From the NCBI RefSeq assembly GCF_001719045.1, contig NZ_CP015423.1, positions 2,378,001 through 2,442,000 on the forward strand: a DNA stretch of 64,000 nt. The letters are read 5' to 3'. This document shows, in pieces, positions 43,639-52,909 of this stretch (positions are counted from its first letter, which is position 1; the number at the start of each line of letters is the position of its first letter). This stretch comes from Paenibacillus polymyxa (GTDB taxonomy: Bacteria > Bacillota > Bacilli > Paenibacillales > Paenibacillaceae). The translations under genes and the position numbers were made by a program. Under the pieces are notes generated by a model, which was given only the letters and a program-made list of their open reading frames with translations, did not search any database and was not told where the DNA came from.

Positions 43639-44895
43639 TTACTCCCCTGCTACTTCGTCAGCCACGTCCACCGACGGCTGTCCTGTAATAACATATATCG
43701 GATTGAGTCCGTCAAAACGAGTCATATTCAAAATCGGCTTGCTGCGCGCTGTTTGCAATAACGTCACCGAAGTATCGAGACCTGCTGCTTGCATCGCCTT
43801 CATCCCATCATGCAGCGTCTCAATCGTTGCAGCATTCACTACAATTCGTCCATCCTTCCGCAGACGGGAAGCACACAGACGAATCAGTTCGGCCAATTCT
43901 CCCCCGCTCCCACCGATAAACACCGCATCCGGGTCTGGCAGATCTTCCAGTCCGGCAGGCGCTTTGGCATGAATAACCGGGAAATCGGTACGGAATTTGA
44001 TTTTGTTTGCTTCGACATTAGCCAGATCGCCTTCGTTCTTCTCAATGGCAAATACTTGCCCATACTTGGCCAGCCGCGCACATTCCACCGCTACAGAGCC
44101 AGAACCTGCGCCGATATCCCATACGATGCTTCGTTCGGTCAGACGCAGCTCGGACAAGCTGAATACGCGTACTTCACGCTTCGTGATCAGTCCTTTTTCT
44201 GGCTTACGCTGGTGAAATTCCGCATCCTCGAAGCCAAATCCCCGACGAATTGCAGGCACGTCTTCTCCCTTACGGCGGCGCAAAATAACCACATTCAGTG
44301 GTTGGAACGTTCTCTGCGCCATCTCATCCAACGTATAATGCTGATACGCCTCATCCGGTCCGCCCAAATGCTCGCCGACAAAGGCATCATATTCCGTCAT
44401 GCCATAATGCAGCAGATAGGCAGCGACTGCGGCGGGATGATTGCGGTCGTCCGTCAGCAGCGCGACCTTGTTCTGGCCATCGATTCGCTGCGCCAGTCCG
44501 GTCATCGGACGGCCGTGTACGCTTTCCAGCACCGCATCCTGCCAACTTTCACCTAGACGCGCAAACGCCAGCTGAACCGAGCTGAGATGCGGCAAAATAT
44601 CCAGATGTTTCGACCCTAGCTTGGCAGACAAATAACCTGCAATTCCAAAAAAAAGCGGATCGCCTGACGCAAGCACGACAATATCCTTGTCCTTGCGCAA
44701 CCGTCCCAATTCTTCTACCACGGCAGATAAGCCGCTCTTTAATGTTTGTTTTTCCCCTGCGAATGCCTTGAAAAAGGCTAGCTGGCGTTCTCCACCAACC
44801 AGCAGGTCGGCACGCTCAATGTGCTCCAGCGTCTCCTGCGACAGACCTGCCGCTCCATTTTCACCGATACCAATGACACGAATCACTCTACTCAC
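43639..44895 (-). CDS. cbiET: Bifunctional precorrin-6Y C5,15-methyltransferase/decarboxylase (CbiE-CbiT fusion)
   Basis: 418 residues. The first 210 are a CbiE-type tetrapyrrole methylase (VIRVIGIGENGAAGLSQET ... LASGDPLFFGIAGYL). After about residue 230 comes CbiT with a Rossmann SAM motif (VWDIGAGSGSVAVECARL, about 258-275). CbiE methylates C5, while CbiT methylates C15 and decarboxylates the C12 side chain. The same fusion, named cobL in the aerobic pathway, occurs in Bacillus megaterium. It overlaps cbiD by 8 bp. Confidence 0.95.
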   Translation of the reverse strand: MSRVIRVIGIGENGAAGLSQETLEHIERADLLVGGERQLAFFKAFAGEKQTLKSGLSAVVEELGRLRKDKDIVVLASGDPLFFGIAGYLSAKLGSKHLDILPHLSSVQLAFARLGESWQDAVLESVHGRPMTGLAQRIDGQNKVALLTDDRNHPAAVAAYLLHYGMTEYDAFVGEHLGGPDEAYQHYTLDEMAQRTFQPLNVVILRRRKGEDVPAIRRGFGFEDAEFHQRKPEKGLITKREVRVFSLSELRLTERSIVWDIGAGSGSVAVECARLAKYGQVFAIEKNEGDLANVEANKIKFRTDFPVIHAKAPAGLEDLPDPDAVFIGGSGGELAELIRLCASRLRKDGRIVVNAATIETLHDGMKAMQAAGLDTSVTLLQTARSKPILNMTRFDGLNPIYVITGQPSVDVADEVAGE

Positions 44896-46033
44896 CGACT
44901 CTCGCCCTCCCCAGCACGTTCCCTTTCATCGTTACCAGTACCATTTCCACGACAATTCCACCACCTGCATGGTCCAGACAATGCTGACATCCATAGGTAC
45001 ACAGCTTTTCAAAAAAGCTAAGCGCATTCGCTTCGGTCATCATATCCGCCACCTGCGTAGCTGTATTGGCCTCTGCCACTGCCGCTGCAAGCGACTCATC
45101 CACCCCCGCTTCACGCGCGACCTCAGCCAAAAAACCAAAATCCACCGGAGCGCTCTTGGAGTGAACCATCATGACACCTTGAGCTACCTTCGACAGCTTG
45201 CCAGGCATACCGACGAGAATAATTTTTTTCATTCCCAATCGTTTGCCATGCTTAACTGCAAAGCCGACAAAGTCGCCCATCTGAATAAAGGCTTCTTCCG
45301 TCAGCTGATCATACATTTGCATGGCATATTTTTCACTGCTGCCGCCTGTGGTCAGGACTATTTCCTGGCAGTTCATCGCTTGTGCAACCGATATGGCCTG
45401 CACGACGCTGGCTTTATAAGCTGACGTGGAAAACGGAACGACCACACCGCGTGTACCTAGTATGGAAATACCGCCAAGAATGCCAAGACGCCCGTTCAGC
45501 GTTTTCTTGGCGATTTCTTCGCCGTCCGGTACGCTGATGACGACACGGACACCTTTGGCCGATCCGTGCTCTTCAAGCACGCCTGTCACAGCCTCCGTAA
45601 TCATCCGTCGCGGCACGGGATTAATCGCTGCTTCCCCGACAGGCACAGGCAGACCGGGCTTCGTTACCCGCCCTACGCCGATGCCGCCATCCAGCACAAT
45701 ACCTGGCTCCTCACGCCAGCTAACAGAGGCGATAATTTTCGCCTGATGCGTGGCATCCGGGTCATCGCCACCGTCCTTGATCGTCGTGCAGGAAGCTTCG
45801 TCCGCATCCAACACAGGCTCGATCAGCTCAAACGCATGATCGAAGCCCGCGGGTAGCGATATCACCGCTTCCTTCGGCGGTATGCCCGTAATAAGCAGTT
45901 GTACCGCTCCTTTGGCTACTGCAGCCGCACAAGCCCCCGTCGTAAAGCCTGACCGCATTGGCTTGTCCGGCGCGGGAGCTTCACCACTTTTCATCCGTTT
46001 GGGCCTGTTGGCGGACGCCGCTTCCTTTTCCAT
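44888..46033 (-). CDS. cbiD: Cobalt-precorrin-5B C1-methyltransferase
   Basis: 381 residues with the CbiD signature MRSGFTTGACAAAVAKGAVQLL near residue 27 and the GGxGVGRVTKPGL block. A charged, Lys/Glu-rich leader of about 25 residues precedes the family's usual start; AGGAGG just before ATG 46033 supports it. CbiD is diagnostic of the anaerobic (cobalt-early) pathway. Confidence 0.95.
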   Translation of the reverse strand: MEKEAASANRPKRMKSGEAPAPDKPMRSGFTTGACAAAVAKGAVQLLITGIPPKEAVISLPAGFDHAFELIEPVLDADEASCTTIKDGGDDPDATHQAKIIASVSWREEPGIVLDGGIGVGRVTKPGLPVPVGEAAINPVPRRMITEAVTGVLEEHGSAKGVRVVISVPDGEEIAKKTLNGRLGILGGISILGTRGVVVPFSTSAYKASVVQAISVAQAMNCQEIVLTTGGSSEKYAMQMYDQLTEEAFIQMGDFVGFAVKHGKRLGMKKIILVGMPGKLSKVAQGVMMVHSKSAPVDFGFLAEVAREAGVDESLAAAVAEANTATQVADMMTEANALSFFEKLCTYGCQHCLDHAGGGIVVEMVLVTMKGNVLGRARVGE

Positions 46034-46107
46034 GCCAATTCCTCCTTAACCTCTTCTGCTGATCATGTTCTAATTCATTTCATGATACAGCAAACGGACA
46101 ACCGCAT

Positions 46108-46752
46108 CTAGCGGACAGCCATTAAGGAGATCGCATTCAATGCTGCTACGACAATTGTACTGCCGCCCTTGCGTCCAATATTCGTAATGAACGGAATATC
46201 CAGCTTGCGCAGCTCGTCCTTGGATTCTGCTGCCGATACGAAACCGACGGGCATGCCAATCACCAGTCCGGGCTTAGCCGCTCCTTCTTTTACCAGACGG
46301 ATCAACTCCAGCAACGCTGTCGGCGCATTACCAATGGCATAGATACCACCTTCGCCCGCCTGAATCGCTTTGCGCATGGAAATAATGGCGCGTGTCGTAT
46401 TCAGCCTTTTCGCTTCTTCCATGACGTCAGGGTCAGATATGTACACATGCACATCCCCGCCAAATTGACGGATACGATCCTTACTCAGCCCCGCTTGAAT
46501 CATCTGCACATCCGCCACTACCTGCTGTCCTGCACGAATAGCTGCAATCCCGGCTTCAATCGCCTTTGGATGAAACACCATGCTGCGGCCCAGCTCAAAA
46601 TCAGCAGATGCATGAATGACACGCTGTACAACGGGATATTGCTCTGCTGTAAAGGGATGCTCTCCCAATTCTTCTGTGATCATCTCGAAGCTTTTGCCCT
46701 CAATTTCCTGCGGCTGCACCGTTAGCGGTTTAAATTCTGTTTTAAAATCCAT
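46108..46752 (-). CDS. cbiC: Cobalt-precorrin-8 methylmutase
   Basis: 214 residues from ATG 46752 (MDFKTEFKPLTVQPQEIEGKS). AGGGAG lies 11 nt upstream; a GTG at 46764 overlaps that site and is rejected. CbiC moves the C11 methyl to C12 to form cobyrinic acid. The catalytic His is in RVIHASADFE, and PTALLELIRL and GMPVGFVSAAESK are conserved. A 170-bp gap separates it from cbiJ upstream. Confidence 0.94.
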   Translation of the reverse strand: MDFKTEFKPLTVQPQEIEGKSFEMITEELGEHPFTAEQYPVVQRVIHASADFELGRSMVFHPKAIEAGIAAIRAGQQVVADVQMIQAGLSKDRIRQFGGDVHVYISDPDVMEEAKRLNTTRAIISMRKAIQAGEGGIYAIGNAPTALLELIRLVKEGAAKPGLVIGMPVGFVSAAESKDELRKLDIPFITNIGRKGGSTIVVAALNAISLMAVR

Positions 46753-46922
46753 CGTATCGACCACTCCCTTATGGAAAATTAGAAAATAGTTTAGGAAAAT
46801 GACAATTCATTGCTACAAAATCATAGATACCTCTTAAAAACACCTGTTTTAAGATGACTATATTTTAAATACATGCCAGAAGTCGTTCCTGATGGACTGG
46901 ACTCGCAGGGGTAAGGCTCAAC

Positions 46923-47702
46923 TCAAATTGAAGTTCTCTCTTTTGCTATGCGCAGTGCGTCGATGACTCCGCCGAAATGATCAAATACTGTGCCAAATTC
47001 CACTTCCGGCCTGGAAATCAAAAGTACGTGAATCCCCAGCTCCAGGGCAGATTGAACCTTTTCATCCACTGCTCCCGTGCGTCCGCTTTCCTTGGTGACC
47101 ATCACGGTCGTGCCATAGTGCTTGTACAATGCTTCGTTCATCTCGCGGGAAAAGGGTCCCTGCATGGCAATAATATTCTTTTGCTCCATGCCCAGTTCGC
47201 CGCATTTTTCCATATTGTCTAGGCGCGGCAGCATGCGTGCAACCAGACGAATCTCCGGGTCTCCGAGTAAATGCTTGGTGAACGTGCCGAGCGTCTTACT
47301 GCCTGTCGTAAGCATTACAGAGCCTTTGAGTTGCTTCGCTTCTAATGCGGCCTCTTCATAGGAAGACACGATGTGGAGCAATGGATGATTGTCATACACC
47401 AGTCCCGCCCGCTCGTAGCGAATATAAGGAACTCCGGATTCGCGAGCGGCTGTCATTGCATTCGCATGTGCTTCTTCTGCAAAAGGATGACTGGCATCAA
47501 CAACCGCCTGTATTCCCTGCTCCCGAATCATTGCACTCATTTCATCGGCTGTCATTCGGCCTGTACGTACGTCCAGCCCTGCTTCGGACAAGCTGGCTGC
47601 CGCGCTTTCAGTTACAACCGAGGTCAATACGTTGAAGCCATTGTCACGGATTTGCAGCGCCAATTCCCGAGCATCGCTCGTTCCACATAGCATGAATATC
47701 AT
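46923..47702 (-). CDS. cbiJ: Cobalt-precorrin-6A reductase
   Basis: 259 residues of the CbiJ/CobK family, which reduce the C18-C19 bond with NAD(P)H. Visible blocks are MIFMLCGTSDARELALQI, VVDASHPFAEEAHANAM, PYIRYERAG and VVMVTKESGRTGAVDEKV. Its start overlaps the cbiX stop by 4 bp. Confidence 0.94.
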   Translation of the reverse strand: MIFMLCGTSDARELALQIRDNGFNVLTSVVTESAAASLSEAGLDVRTGRMTADEMSAMIREQGIQAVVDASHPFAEEAHANAMTAARESGVPYIRYERAGLVYDNHPLLHIVSSYEEAALEAKQLKGSVMLTTGSKTLGTFTKHLLGDPEIRLVARMLPRLDNMEKCGELGMEQKNIIAMQGPFSREMNEALYKHYGTTVMVTKESGRTGAVDEKVQSALELGIHVLLISRPEVEFGTVFDHFGGVIDALRIAKERTSI

Positions 47703-48793
47703 GAGCCCTTCACCTGCCCGCTTCCATTCACTACAGATGGCGTATGAGAATGCTCGTGATGGTGATCATGGTCATCATGGCTGTGAGCATGGACATGCTC
47801 ATGAGTGTGATCGTGGCTGTGTGTATGGTGATCATGATGATCGTGCTCATGTGCATGATGATGGTGATGATGCTCATGATCGTGATGGTGGTCATGGTCG
47901 TGGTGATGATGGTGGTGCTCCTGCGCCTCCAGACGGAACTGGCAGTTATCACAATTGGCCGTAACCTTGCCGAACAAGCCTTCCTTAGCTCGCTCCAGCA
48001 CCAGTTCAATCAATTGAGGATGAAAACCAAAATATCCTCCCATCTCCACTTGTAATGTAGGGTGAGCCTCGGCAAATTCCTGGGTCATTTCTCCGATGCG
48101 CTTAATCAGCACACCCGTGAACAGAAAATAGGGAAGCACGATAATCTTTTTGGCCCCCAGTCGTACACAACGCTCCAATCCATCGGGAAAAGAAGGCTGC
48201 GTCACACCGATAAAGCTGCTCTCTACCCACGTATAAGAAAGCTGTTCCCATAGCATACGGGTGATTTTGAAAAAGTCACTGTTCGCATCTGGATCGCTAC
48301 TTCCGCGTCCTAACACAAGTACCGCCGTTTCTTCGTCGGATACCTCGGCAAATGCCTCTACAGCGCTATTCATTCCCGCTGGAACTGCAACCGGACGGGC
48401 CTCTTTCAAGCGGCTTTGCAGAATGCTGACGATTTTCTCGTGAACGCCAATCGGGCGTCCATATACAAATTCCACCTGTGGATATTTTGCTTTTGCCCGA
48501 TCAATAGCCATCGGAATATCAATTTTGGCATGTACCGCTGCGAACAAGATAATCGGAATGAGAACGACACGCGTCGCACCTTTCTCCACACATGTTTGCA
48601 TCCCATCAGCAATGCTGGGACGTGCCAACTCCAAGAAACAGGTTTCCACGCACATATCCGGTACCCGGTCTGCCACTGCCTGTGCAAATTCCAGCAGTTC
48701 CTGGTTCCCCTCCGGGTCCCGACTTCCATGTCCAACTAACAATATTGCATCCACTGCTGTTTTTTCCTCCTCTTTAATAGGGATAGCCTGCAT
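47699..48793 (-). CDS. cbiX: Sirohydrochlorin cobaltochelatase with very long His-rich tail
   Basis: 364 residues. CbiX inserts Co2+ into sirohydrochlorin, the committed step of the anaerobic pathway. Two chelatase halves are visible; the first carries the active His22 (GHGSRDPEGN), while the second has Arg in place (LGRGSSDPDA). A CxxC motif (CDNC, about 281-284) fits the known 4Fe-4S site of Bacillus megaterium CbiX. Residues 293-350 are a metal-storage-like tail with about 37 His of 58 residues, mixed with Asp and Glu. The repetitive coding of this tail produces false ORFs in other frames. Confidence 0.95.
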   Translation of the reverse strand: MQAIPIKEEEKTAVDAILLVGHGSRDPEGNQELLEFAQAVADRVPDMCVETCFLELARPSIADGMQTCVEKGATRVVLIPIILFAAVHAKIDIPMAIDRAKAKYPQVEFVYGRPIGVHEKIVSILQSRLKEARPVAVPAGMNSAVEAFAEVSDEETAVLVLGRGSSDPDANSDFFKITRMLWEQLSYTWVESSFIGVTQPSFPDGLERCVRLGAKKIIVLPYFLFTGVLIKRIGEMTQEFAEAHPTLQVEMGGYFGFHPQLIELVLERAKEGLFGKVTANCDNCQFRLEAQEHHHHHHDHDHHHDHEHHHHHHAHEHDHHDHHTHSHDHTHEHVHAHSHDDHDHHHEHSHTPSVVNGSGQVKGS

Positions 48794-48845
48794 GACGCCC
48801 TATTTTATATATATGCTTGTATCCAGTTCATCAGGCCTTCAGTCA

Positions 48846-50630
48846 TTAATCACCACAAACCGCATTCACTTCTACCGTTGCTGGTGCATCTTCATGCCGG
48901 AAACCCGCAACGACGCCTACACGTTTAAAAAATTTATGAAAACGCTCGTTCGGATGCCCTTTTTCCTTATATTCAGCGATGACGTTCTCCACAATGTCAG
49001 TAATTTGATCACCCGGAATCCCTTCCGCTACGGGCTGAGCGGCATGAGCATTGCGACCGAATTTTTTGCCACCAAGGAAGAGATCGTATCCTCCCTTGCG
49101 ATAGACGATGCCGATATCCTCCAGCACCGCTCCATAGCAGGCCATACCGCATCCGTTCAATGCAATGCTCGTTTCCTTGGGTGCCTGTAATCCGCCAAGT
49201 ACAACCTGTAGATGCTCAGCCACAGGCACAGCGTCATCCTTCTCCATATTGCAGAAGTCGCACGCCTTCACCTTAAACACATCGCCAATCGGCATGACAA
49301 TGAATCGTTCATCCCGCAGCCGTCCGACCAGTTCTTCGGGGTCTGCACACGGTACGCGCAGCACGATCTGATGATCTGGCGTGTATTCCAGCTCGCCGTC
49401 ATCACCCGCTACCTCGGCGAGCAGCGCCATCTGGCGAGCGGTGAACTTCTTGTTTCCCACACCCGGGGAAACGCCCACCTCAAATAGCGCAGGCTTGCCA
49501 AAGCCGCCTGTCGCCATCCCGGACGTGGCCACCGCTGACGTTCCGGCGGTGCTCTCCGCGGCAGGCGCTTGCCCGCTCCAGCGAGCGTTGGCTGCGTCGG
49601 GCAGCTTGCCGCCAACAGCGAGGCGGCTTAGTGCCTCTGCCGCCAGCGATGCCGGGGTTGCGCCGGTTTGCACAGCGGTCGTTGCCTGCACGGCAGCCAT
49701 CGCTTGCGGGCGTGCCTGCGTCGCAACCGCAGCGCCGCTCGCGGAGGATCCAGCGGGCGTAGTCGGGGCTGCGCCTGTCTGCGGTGCGGCCTCTTGCGCG
49801 CCCAGCGACCACGGCTCTGCTTCCGTACGGAGACGCTGATGCGGCTTGAGCGCTTGCTCGGTCGCATCCAGCGTGTATTTGCGCTGATATCCGCGCGGAG
49901 TCACGATCAAGCCGTCATACACCGTTGTCGAGGAATTGCCGATGATTACAGTTGTCAGCATCCCGATGTCATGATTCAGCATATCTTCCAGCGTCGTTAC
50001 AATAACTTGCTGACGTTCACGATAAGCACTTTTCACCAACCCAACTGGAGTTTGCGGATCGCGGTAACGCAGCAAAATGGACTGCGTCTCCACAATCTGG
50101 CGGGTACGCCGACCACTGCGCGGGTTGTATAATGCAATCACAAAATCGGCCGAAGCCGCTGCTTCTACACGCTTCACAATCGTTTCCCATGGGGTCAGAT
50201 GATCACTCAGACTGATCGTGCAAGCATCATGCATCACTGGCGCCCCCAACAGTGAAGCACAGGACTGAATAGCCGAGATCCCCGGCACGACTTCTACCTC
50301 AACCCCGTCCTCGCGTCGCCAGCCTTTTTGCATCAGCACTTCGTACACCAGCCCTGCCATACCATAGACTCCTGCATCTCCACTGGAAATGACAGCTACC
50401 TTCTTGCCCATCTCTGCTTGGCGAACCGCCTCCTGCGCACGGCTCACTTCCTCTGTCATCCCTGTGCGTACAATCTCCTGTCCGTTCAACAACGGACGGA
50501 TCAAATCAACGTAGGTATTGTAGCCGATAATGACCTCACTTTCGGCCAGCGCATCCAGCGCCCGTTTTGTGATATGTTCCATATCTCCTGGTCCAAATCC
50601 AATCACCAGCAATTTTCCTAATGGGCTCAT
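48846..50630 (-). CDS. cbiH: Cobalt-factor III methyltransferase CbiH fused to a sulfite-reductase-like 4Fe-4S domain (CbiH60-type)
   Basis: 594 residues from ATG 50630 (AGGAGG 6 nt upstream; the GTG at 50648 is not used). Residues 1-250 are the ring-contracting C17-methyltransferase (VIGFGPGDMEHIT, SSGDAGVYGMAG). A 100-residue Ala/Pro/Thr-rich linker (about 275-380) leads to a nitrite/sulfite-reductase half-domain with Cys457-x2-Cys460 and Cys493-x3-Cys497, ligands for a 4Fe-4S cluster. Bacillus megaterium CbiH60 has this arrangement. It is the first gene of the operon after the B12 riboswitch. Confidence 0.93.
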   Translation of the reverse strand: MSPLGKLLVIGFGPGDMEHITKRALDALAESEVIIGYNTYVDLIRPLLNGQEIVRTGMTEEVSRAQEAVRQAEMGKKVAVISSGDAGVYGMAGLVYEVLMQKGWRREDGVEVEVVPGISAIQSCASLLGAPVMHDACTISLSDHLTPWETIVKRVEAAASADFVIALYNPRSGRRTRQIVETQSILLRYRDPQTPVGLVKSAYRERQQVIVTTLEDMLNHDIGMLTTVIIGNSSTTVYDGLIVTPRGYQRKYTLDATEQALKPHQRLRTEAEPWSLGAQEAAPQTGAAPTTPAGSSASGAAVATQARPQAMAAVQATTAVQTGATPASLAAEALSRLAVGGKLPDAANARWSGQAPAAESTAGTSAVATSGMATGGFGKPALFEVGVSPGVGNKKFTARQMALLAEVAGDDGELEYTPDHQIVLRVPCADPEELVGRLRDERFIVMPIGDVFKVKACDFCNMEKDDAVPVAEHLQVVLGGLQAPKETSIALNGCGMACYGAVLEDIGIVYRKGGYDLFLGGKKFGRNAHAAQPVAEGIPGDQITDIVENVIAEYKEKGHPNERFHKFFKRVGVVAGFRHEDAPATVEVNAVCGD

Positions 50631-50704
50631 CGTGCTCCTCCTATTCACCCTTTTCAGGGTAGCTATCCTATCTATTTCAATGATTTATGCACATCGTGTA
50701 ACTC

Positions 50705-50734
50705 AAAAAACCCCATCCTGCCCGGATGGGGTTT
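50705..50734 (-). terminator. Expression-platform terminator of the cobalamin riboswitch
   Basis: AAACCCCATCC/GGATGGGGTTT form an 11-bp perfect stem followed by six T on the minus strand. It is 75 bp before the first gene and about 200 bp after the aptamer. Confidence 0.8.
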
Positions 50735-50944
50735 CTATGTACGTATCTCTCATCAGACGAAAAAACAGCGTAAGAAGACACTATTTGTCTTCCTCCAGCC
50801 TGCCGTTGTTTTCCACCTGTCTGTTTACGCTTCAAACGCTGCTGCACGTTCATATCCACGCAAACCTCTAACCAACATGGAAAAAGCAACGTGTGCCTGA
50901 TTTCCTGATTTCGTACACCCATCCTCTCCGCGAAGGTTAACGGT

Positions 50945-51125
50945 GCATACAGATCAAGGTAGGTCTCCTGGCTTGGCATCAACAGATTCTTTCGTCTTCC
51001 CCGTTTTTCACGAGTGACCATTTAAAAAAATCCTCTTCCTTACAGTGGCGGGACCGCTCGGGATTTGCACCCGATTCCCTGTTACCCTTTGCTCAACCGC
51101 AAAGGCACCTTGTCTGTCCGCTATT
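50945..51125 (-). promoter_or_regulatory. Cobalamin (AdoCbl) riboswitch
   Basis: Read on the minus strand, this holds the diagnostic pieces in order: AAGGTGCC, AACAGGGAATC, GGTGCAAATCCC, GCGGTCCCGCCACTG and, further on, GCCAAGCCAGGAGACCTACC (the B12 box region). Binding of adenosylcobalamin should favour the terminator at 50705-50734 and shut off the cbi operon. A hairpin GAAGAC/GTCTTC and other repeats between aptamer and terminator may form the antiterminator. Confidence 0.92.
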
Positions 51126-51139
51126 TGATTATGGGTCTT

Positions 51140-51169
51140 ATCATAACCTTGCCTCAATCAGTTGTGCAA
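51140..51169 (-). promoter_or_regulatory. Probable promoter of the cobalamin operon
   Basis: TTGCAC (51169-51164), an 18-bp spacer and TATGAT (51145-51140) on the minus strand lie just upstream of the riboswitch and just after the stop of the LOG-family gene. Confidence 0.5.
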
Positions 51170-51183
51170 GCACGAAAAACGCT

Positions 51184-51738
51184 TTATTTCAAGTTCTCTG
51201 CTTTATTTTTTAACATATGTAGCAATTCGTCCGGGTCCGCAGAGATACTTAATAACGCTGGATGCTCAGCCCCGGTAAACCCTTCTTGCACGCTATGACG
51301 CACCATTTCTACTAACGGGTCAAAATATCCATTCACATTCAGCAGCCCAATCGGCTTGCGATGAATGCCGATTTGCGCCCAGCACAATACCTCGAACAGC
51401 TCCTCAAAGGTTCCCAAGCCACCCGGAAGGGCAATAAACGCATCGGCCATCTCGCTCATTGCCGCTTTACGCTCATGCATGCTTGCTACCTCAATGAACT
51501 CGGTAACTCCCCGATGAATGATCTCTGCATCAAATAACAGGGTGGGCATAATGCCAGTGACCTGACCGTCACCCGCCAGTATTCCATCCGCCACCTCTCC
51601 CATCAGCCCCCTACTGGAGCCACCGTAGATCAGACGGATATGATGGCGAGCCATGGCTTCTCCCAGCTTGCCTGCCGCTTCAACATATACCGATGAATGT
51701 CCAGGTCTGGACCCGGCAAATACACAAATAGAATTCAT
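51184..51738 (-). CDS. LOG-family protein (TIGR00730, cytokinin-riboside phosphoribohydrolase-like)
   Basis: 184 residues from ATG 51738 (AGGAGC upstream; the ORF to 51786 lacks a site). GGSSRGLMGEVAD and the catalytic PGGLGTFEELFE motif, with Arg and Glu conserved, identify a LOG/YvdD-type nucleotide 5'-monophosphate phosphoribohydrolase. Related enzymes hydrolyse AMP or cytokinin nucleotides; some plant-associated bacteria use them to make cytokinins. It lies upstream of the cobalamin riboswitch. Confidence 0.88.
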   Translation of the reverse strand: MNSICVFAGSRPGHSSVYVEAAGKLGEAMARHHIRLIYGGSSRGLMGEVADGILAGDGQVTGIMPTLLFDAEIIHRGVTEFIEVASMHERKAAMSEMADAFIALPGGLGTFEELFEVLCWAQIGIHRKPIGLLNVNGYFDPLVEMVRHSVQEGFTGAEHPALLSISADPDELLHMLKNKAENLK

Positions 51739-51841
51739 TAACGTCTCAGCTCCTGTCCTAAGTATCATGCATCGAAACTTATTCATTATATTAGCTAAAT
51801 ATTTTCGCTATAACAAAAATCTTTGTCGATGCATGTCCAAC

Positions 51842-51878
51842 AAAAAAAAAGATAAAGACCTCGCAGGCCCTTATCTTT
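51842..51878 (-). terminator. Terminator of the uroporphyrinogen-III synthase-like gene
   Basis: AAAGATAA/TTATCTTT arms with a GC-containing middle, followed by nine T on the minus strand. Confidence 0.75.
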
Positions 51879-51956
51879 ATTTTACGCTTTATCCAAAAAT
51901 ATAAGTTCATTTTTAGCATACTATATTTATAATTTCTATCTCATTTCCATCTCATT

Positions 51957-52808
51957 TCAATGACCATTCATGATCTTCAGACCACAGCCATGCACCGAAT
52001 CGTTATGCTCAAAATATTTGCCCAGCTCCACCATCATCGCGCCCATGCGTTCTTCGGTTGGAAACACGACTCGATCAATCCCTTCTTCCACAATGGACTG
52101 TGCAGTCACCTTCCCTACTGATACAGCAATCACATCCTCACGGAAAGCCTCCAGTAAATCCTCGATTCGATTTTGCTCTCTCGCATATTGGGCTAAAAAT
52201 CGAATTTGCGGACCACTCGTGAACGTAACAGCATCAACATTACGATGGATAACATCCTCCAGTAACGCCTGCAATTTTGCTTCCTCAGGTGGGATATGCT
52301 TATAAGGAAGTACCTGGCGGGTCACTGCCCCCTGCTCGTCCAGCCACTTTACCAACCGTGGGGCTGGATCGCCATGCAGTTGCAACAATACTTCTTTTCC
52401 CTTCAGATCGTATGGGGCGAAAGCTCCTGTCAATCCGATCAAACTTCCGTCCTCGTCTCGTACTGCTGGCGTAAAGCCACGCTTTTTGAGTCCATTGACC
52501 GTCTTGTAGCCCCGCGCTGCAATGTTGGAAGATTGCAGCAGCTCCATAATCTGCTCAGCCACGCCCATATCCTCTGCCATATCGAACAGGGCATCCAGCC
52601 CCATACCTGTCGTGAAGATGTACCAGTCCGGAGGGTGCTTCACCCACGATACAACAGCGTTGCGCAGCTCGATATCATCCAGAAAAACGGTACCCTGGGC
52701 CGGGCGCTGTACTGGCTCACCCCCCATCTTCACAACTAGCAGCGCCATTTCTTCTGCTTTACGGGGACCAGCAAGAGCGACTCTCTTGCCTGCCATGCGT
52801 TGTGCCAT
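51957..52808 (-). CDS. Uroporphyrinogen-III synthase (HemD) family protein
   Basis: 283 residues of the HemD fold. MAGKRVALAGPRKAEEMALLVVKMGGEPVQRPAQGTV opens the first domain; the second contains GKEVLLQLHGDPAPRLVKWLDEQGAVTRQVLPYKHIPP and the segment DAVTFTSGPQIRFLAQYA typical of the family. HemD closes hydroxymethylbilane to uroporphyrinogen III, the precursor of heme, siroheme and B12. It may be a specialised copy supplying the adjacent cobalamin operon; the usual hem operon is not in the window. Confidence 0.85.
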   Translation of the reverse strand: MAQRMAGKRVALAGPRKAEEMALLVVKMGGEPVQRPAQGTVFLDDIELRNAVVSWVKHPPDWYIFTTGMGLDALFDMAEDMGVAEQIMELLQSSNIAARGYKTVNGLKKRGFTPAVRDEDGSLIGLTGAFAPYDLKGKEVLLQLHGDPAPRLVKWLDEQGAVTRQVLPYKHIPPEEAKLQALLEDVIHRNVDAVTFTSGPQIRFLAQYAREQNRIEDLLEAFREDVIAVSVGKVTAQSIVEEGIDRVVFPTEERMGAMMVELGKYFEHNDSVHGCGLKIMNGH

Positions 52809-52909
52809 TCTGTTGCCTCCCTTGTAGATGTCGTATTTCTTTCTACCAAGTATACAATCAGAGGGGTAAAAGACAAATAAGAATTACTTTTCCGATGAAT
52901 ACAGTAATC

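Noticed and set aside
43014..44556. Long plus-strand ORFs opposite the cobalamin genes
   Set aside because: Antisense shadows of cbiL and cbiET, whose motifs are fully explained on the minus strand.
47731..48055. Met/Ile-rich and His-poor ORFs on both strands
   Set aside because: They are alternative-frame readings of the His/Asp-coding tract of cbiX.
50677..51021. 114-codon minus-strand ORF
   Set aside because: It lies across the cobalamin riboswitch and its terminator and has no family resemblance.
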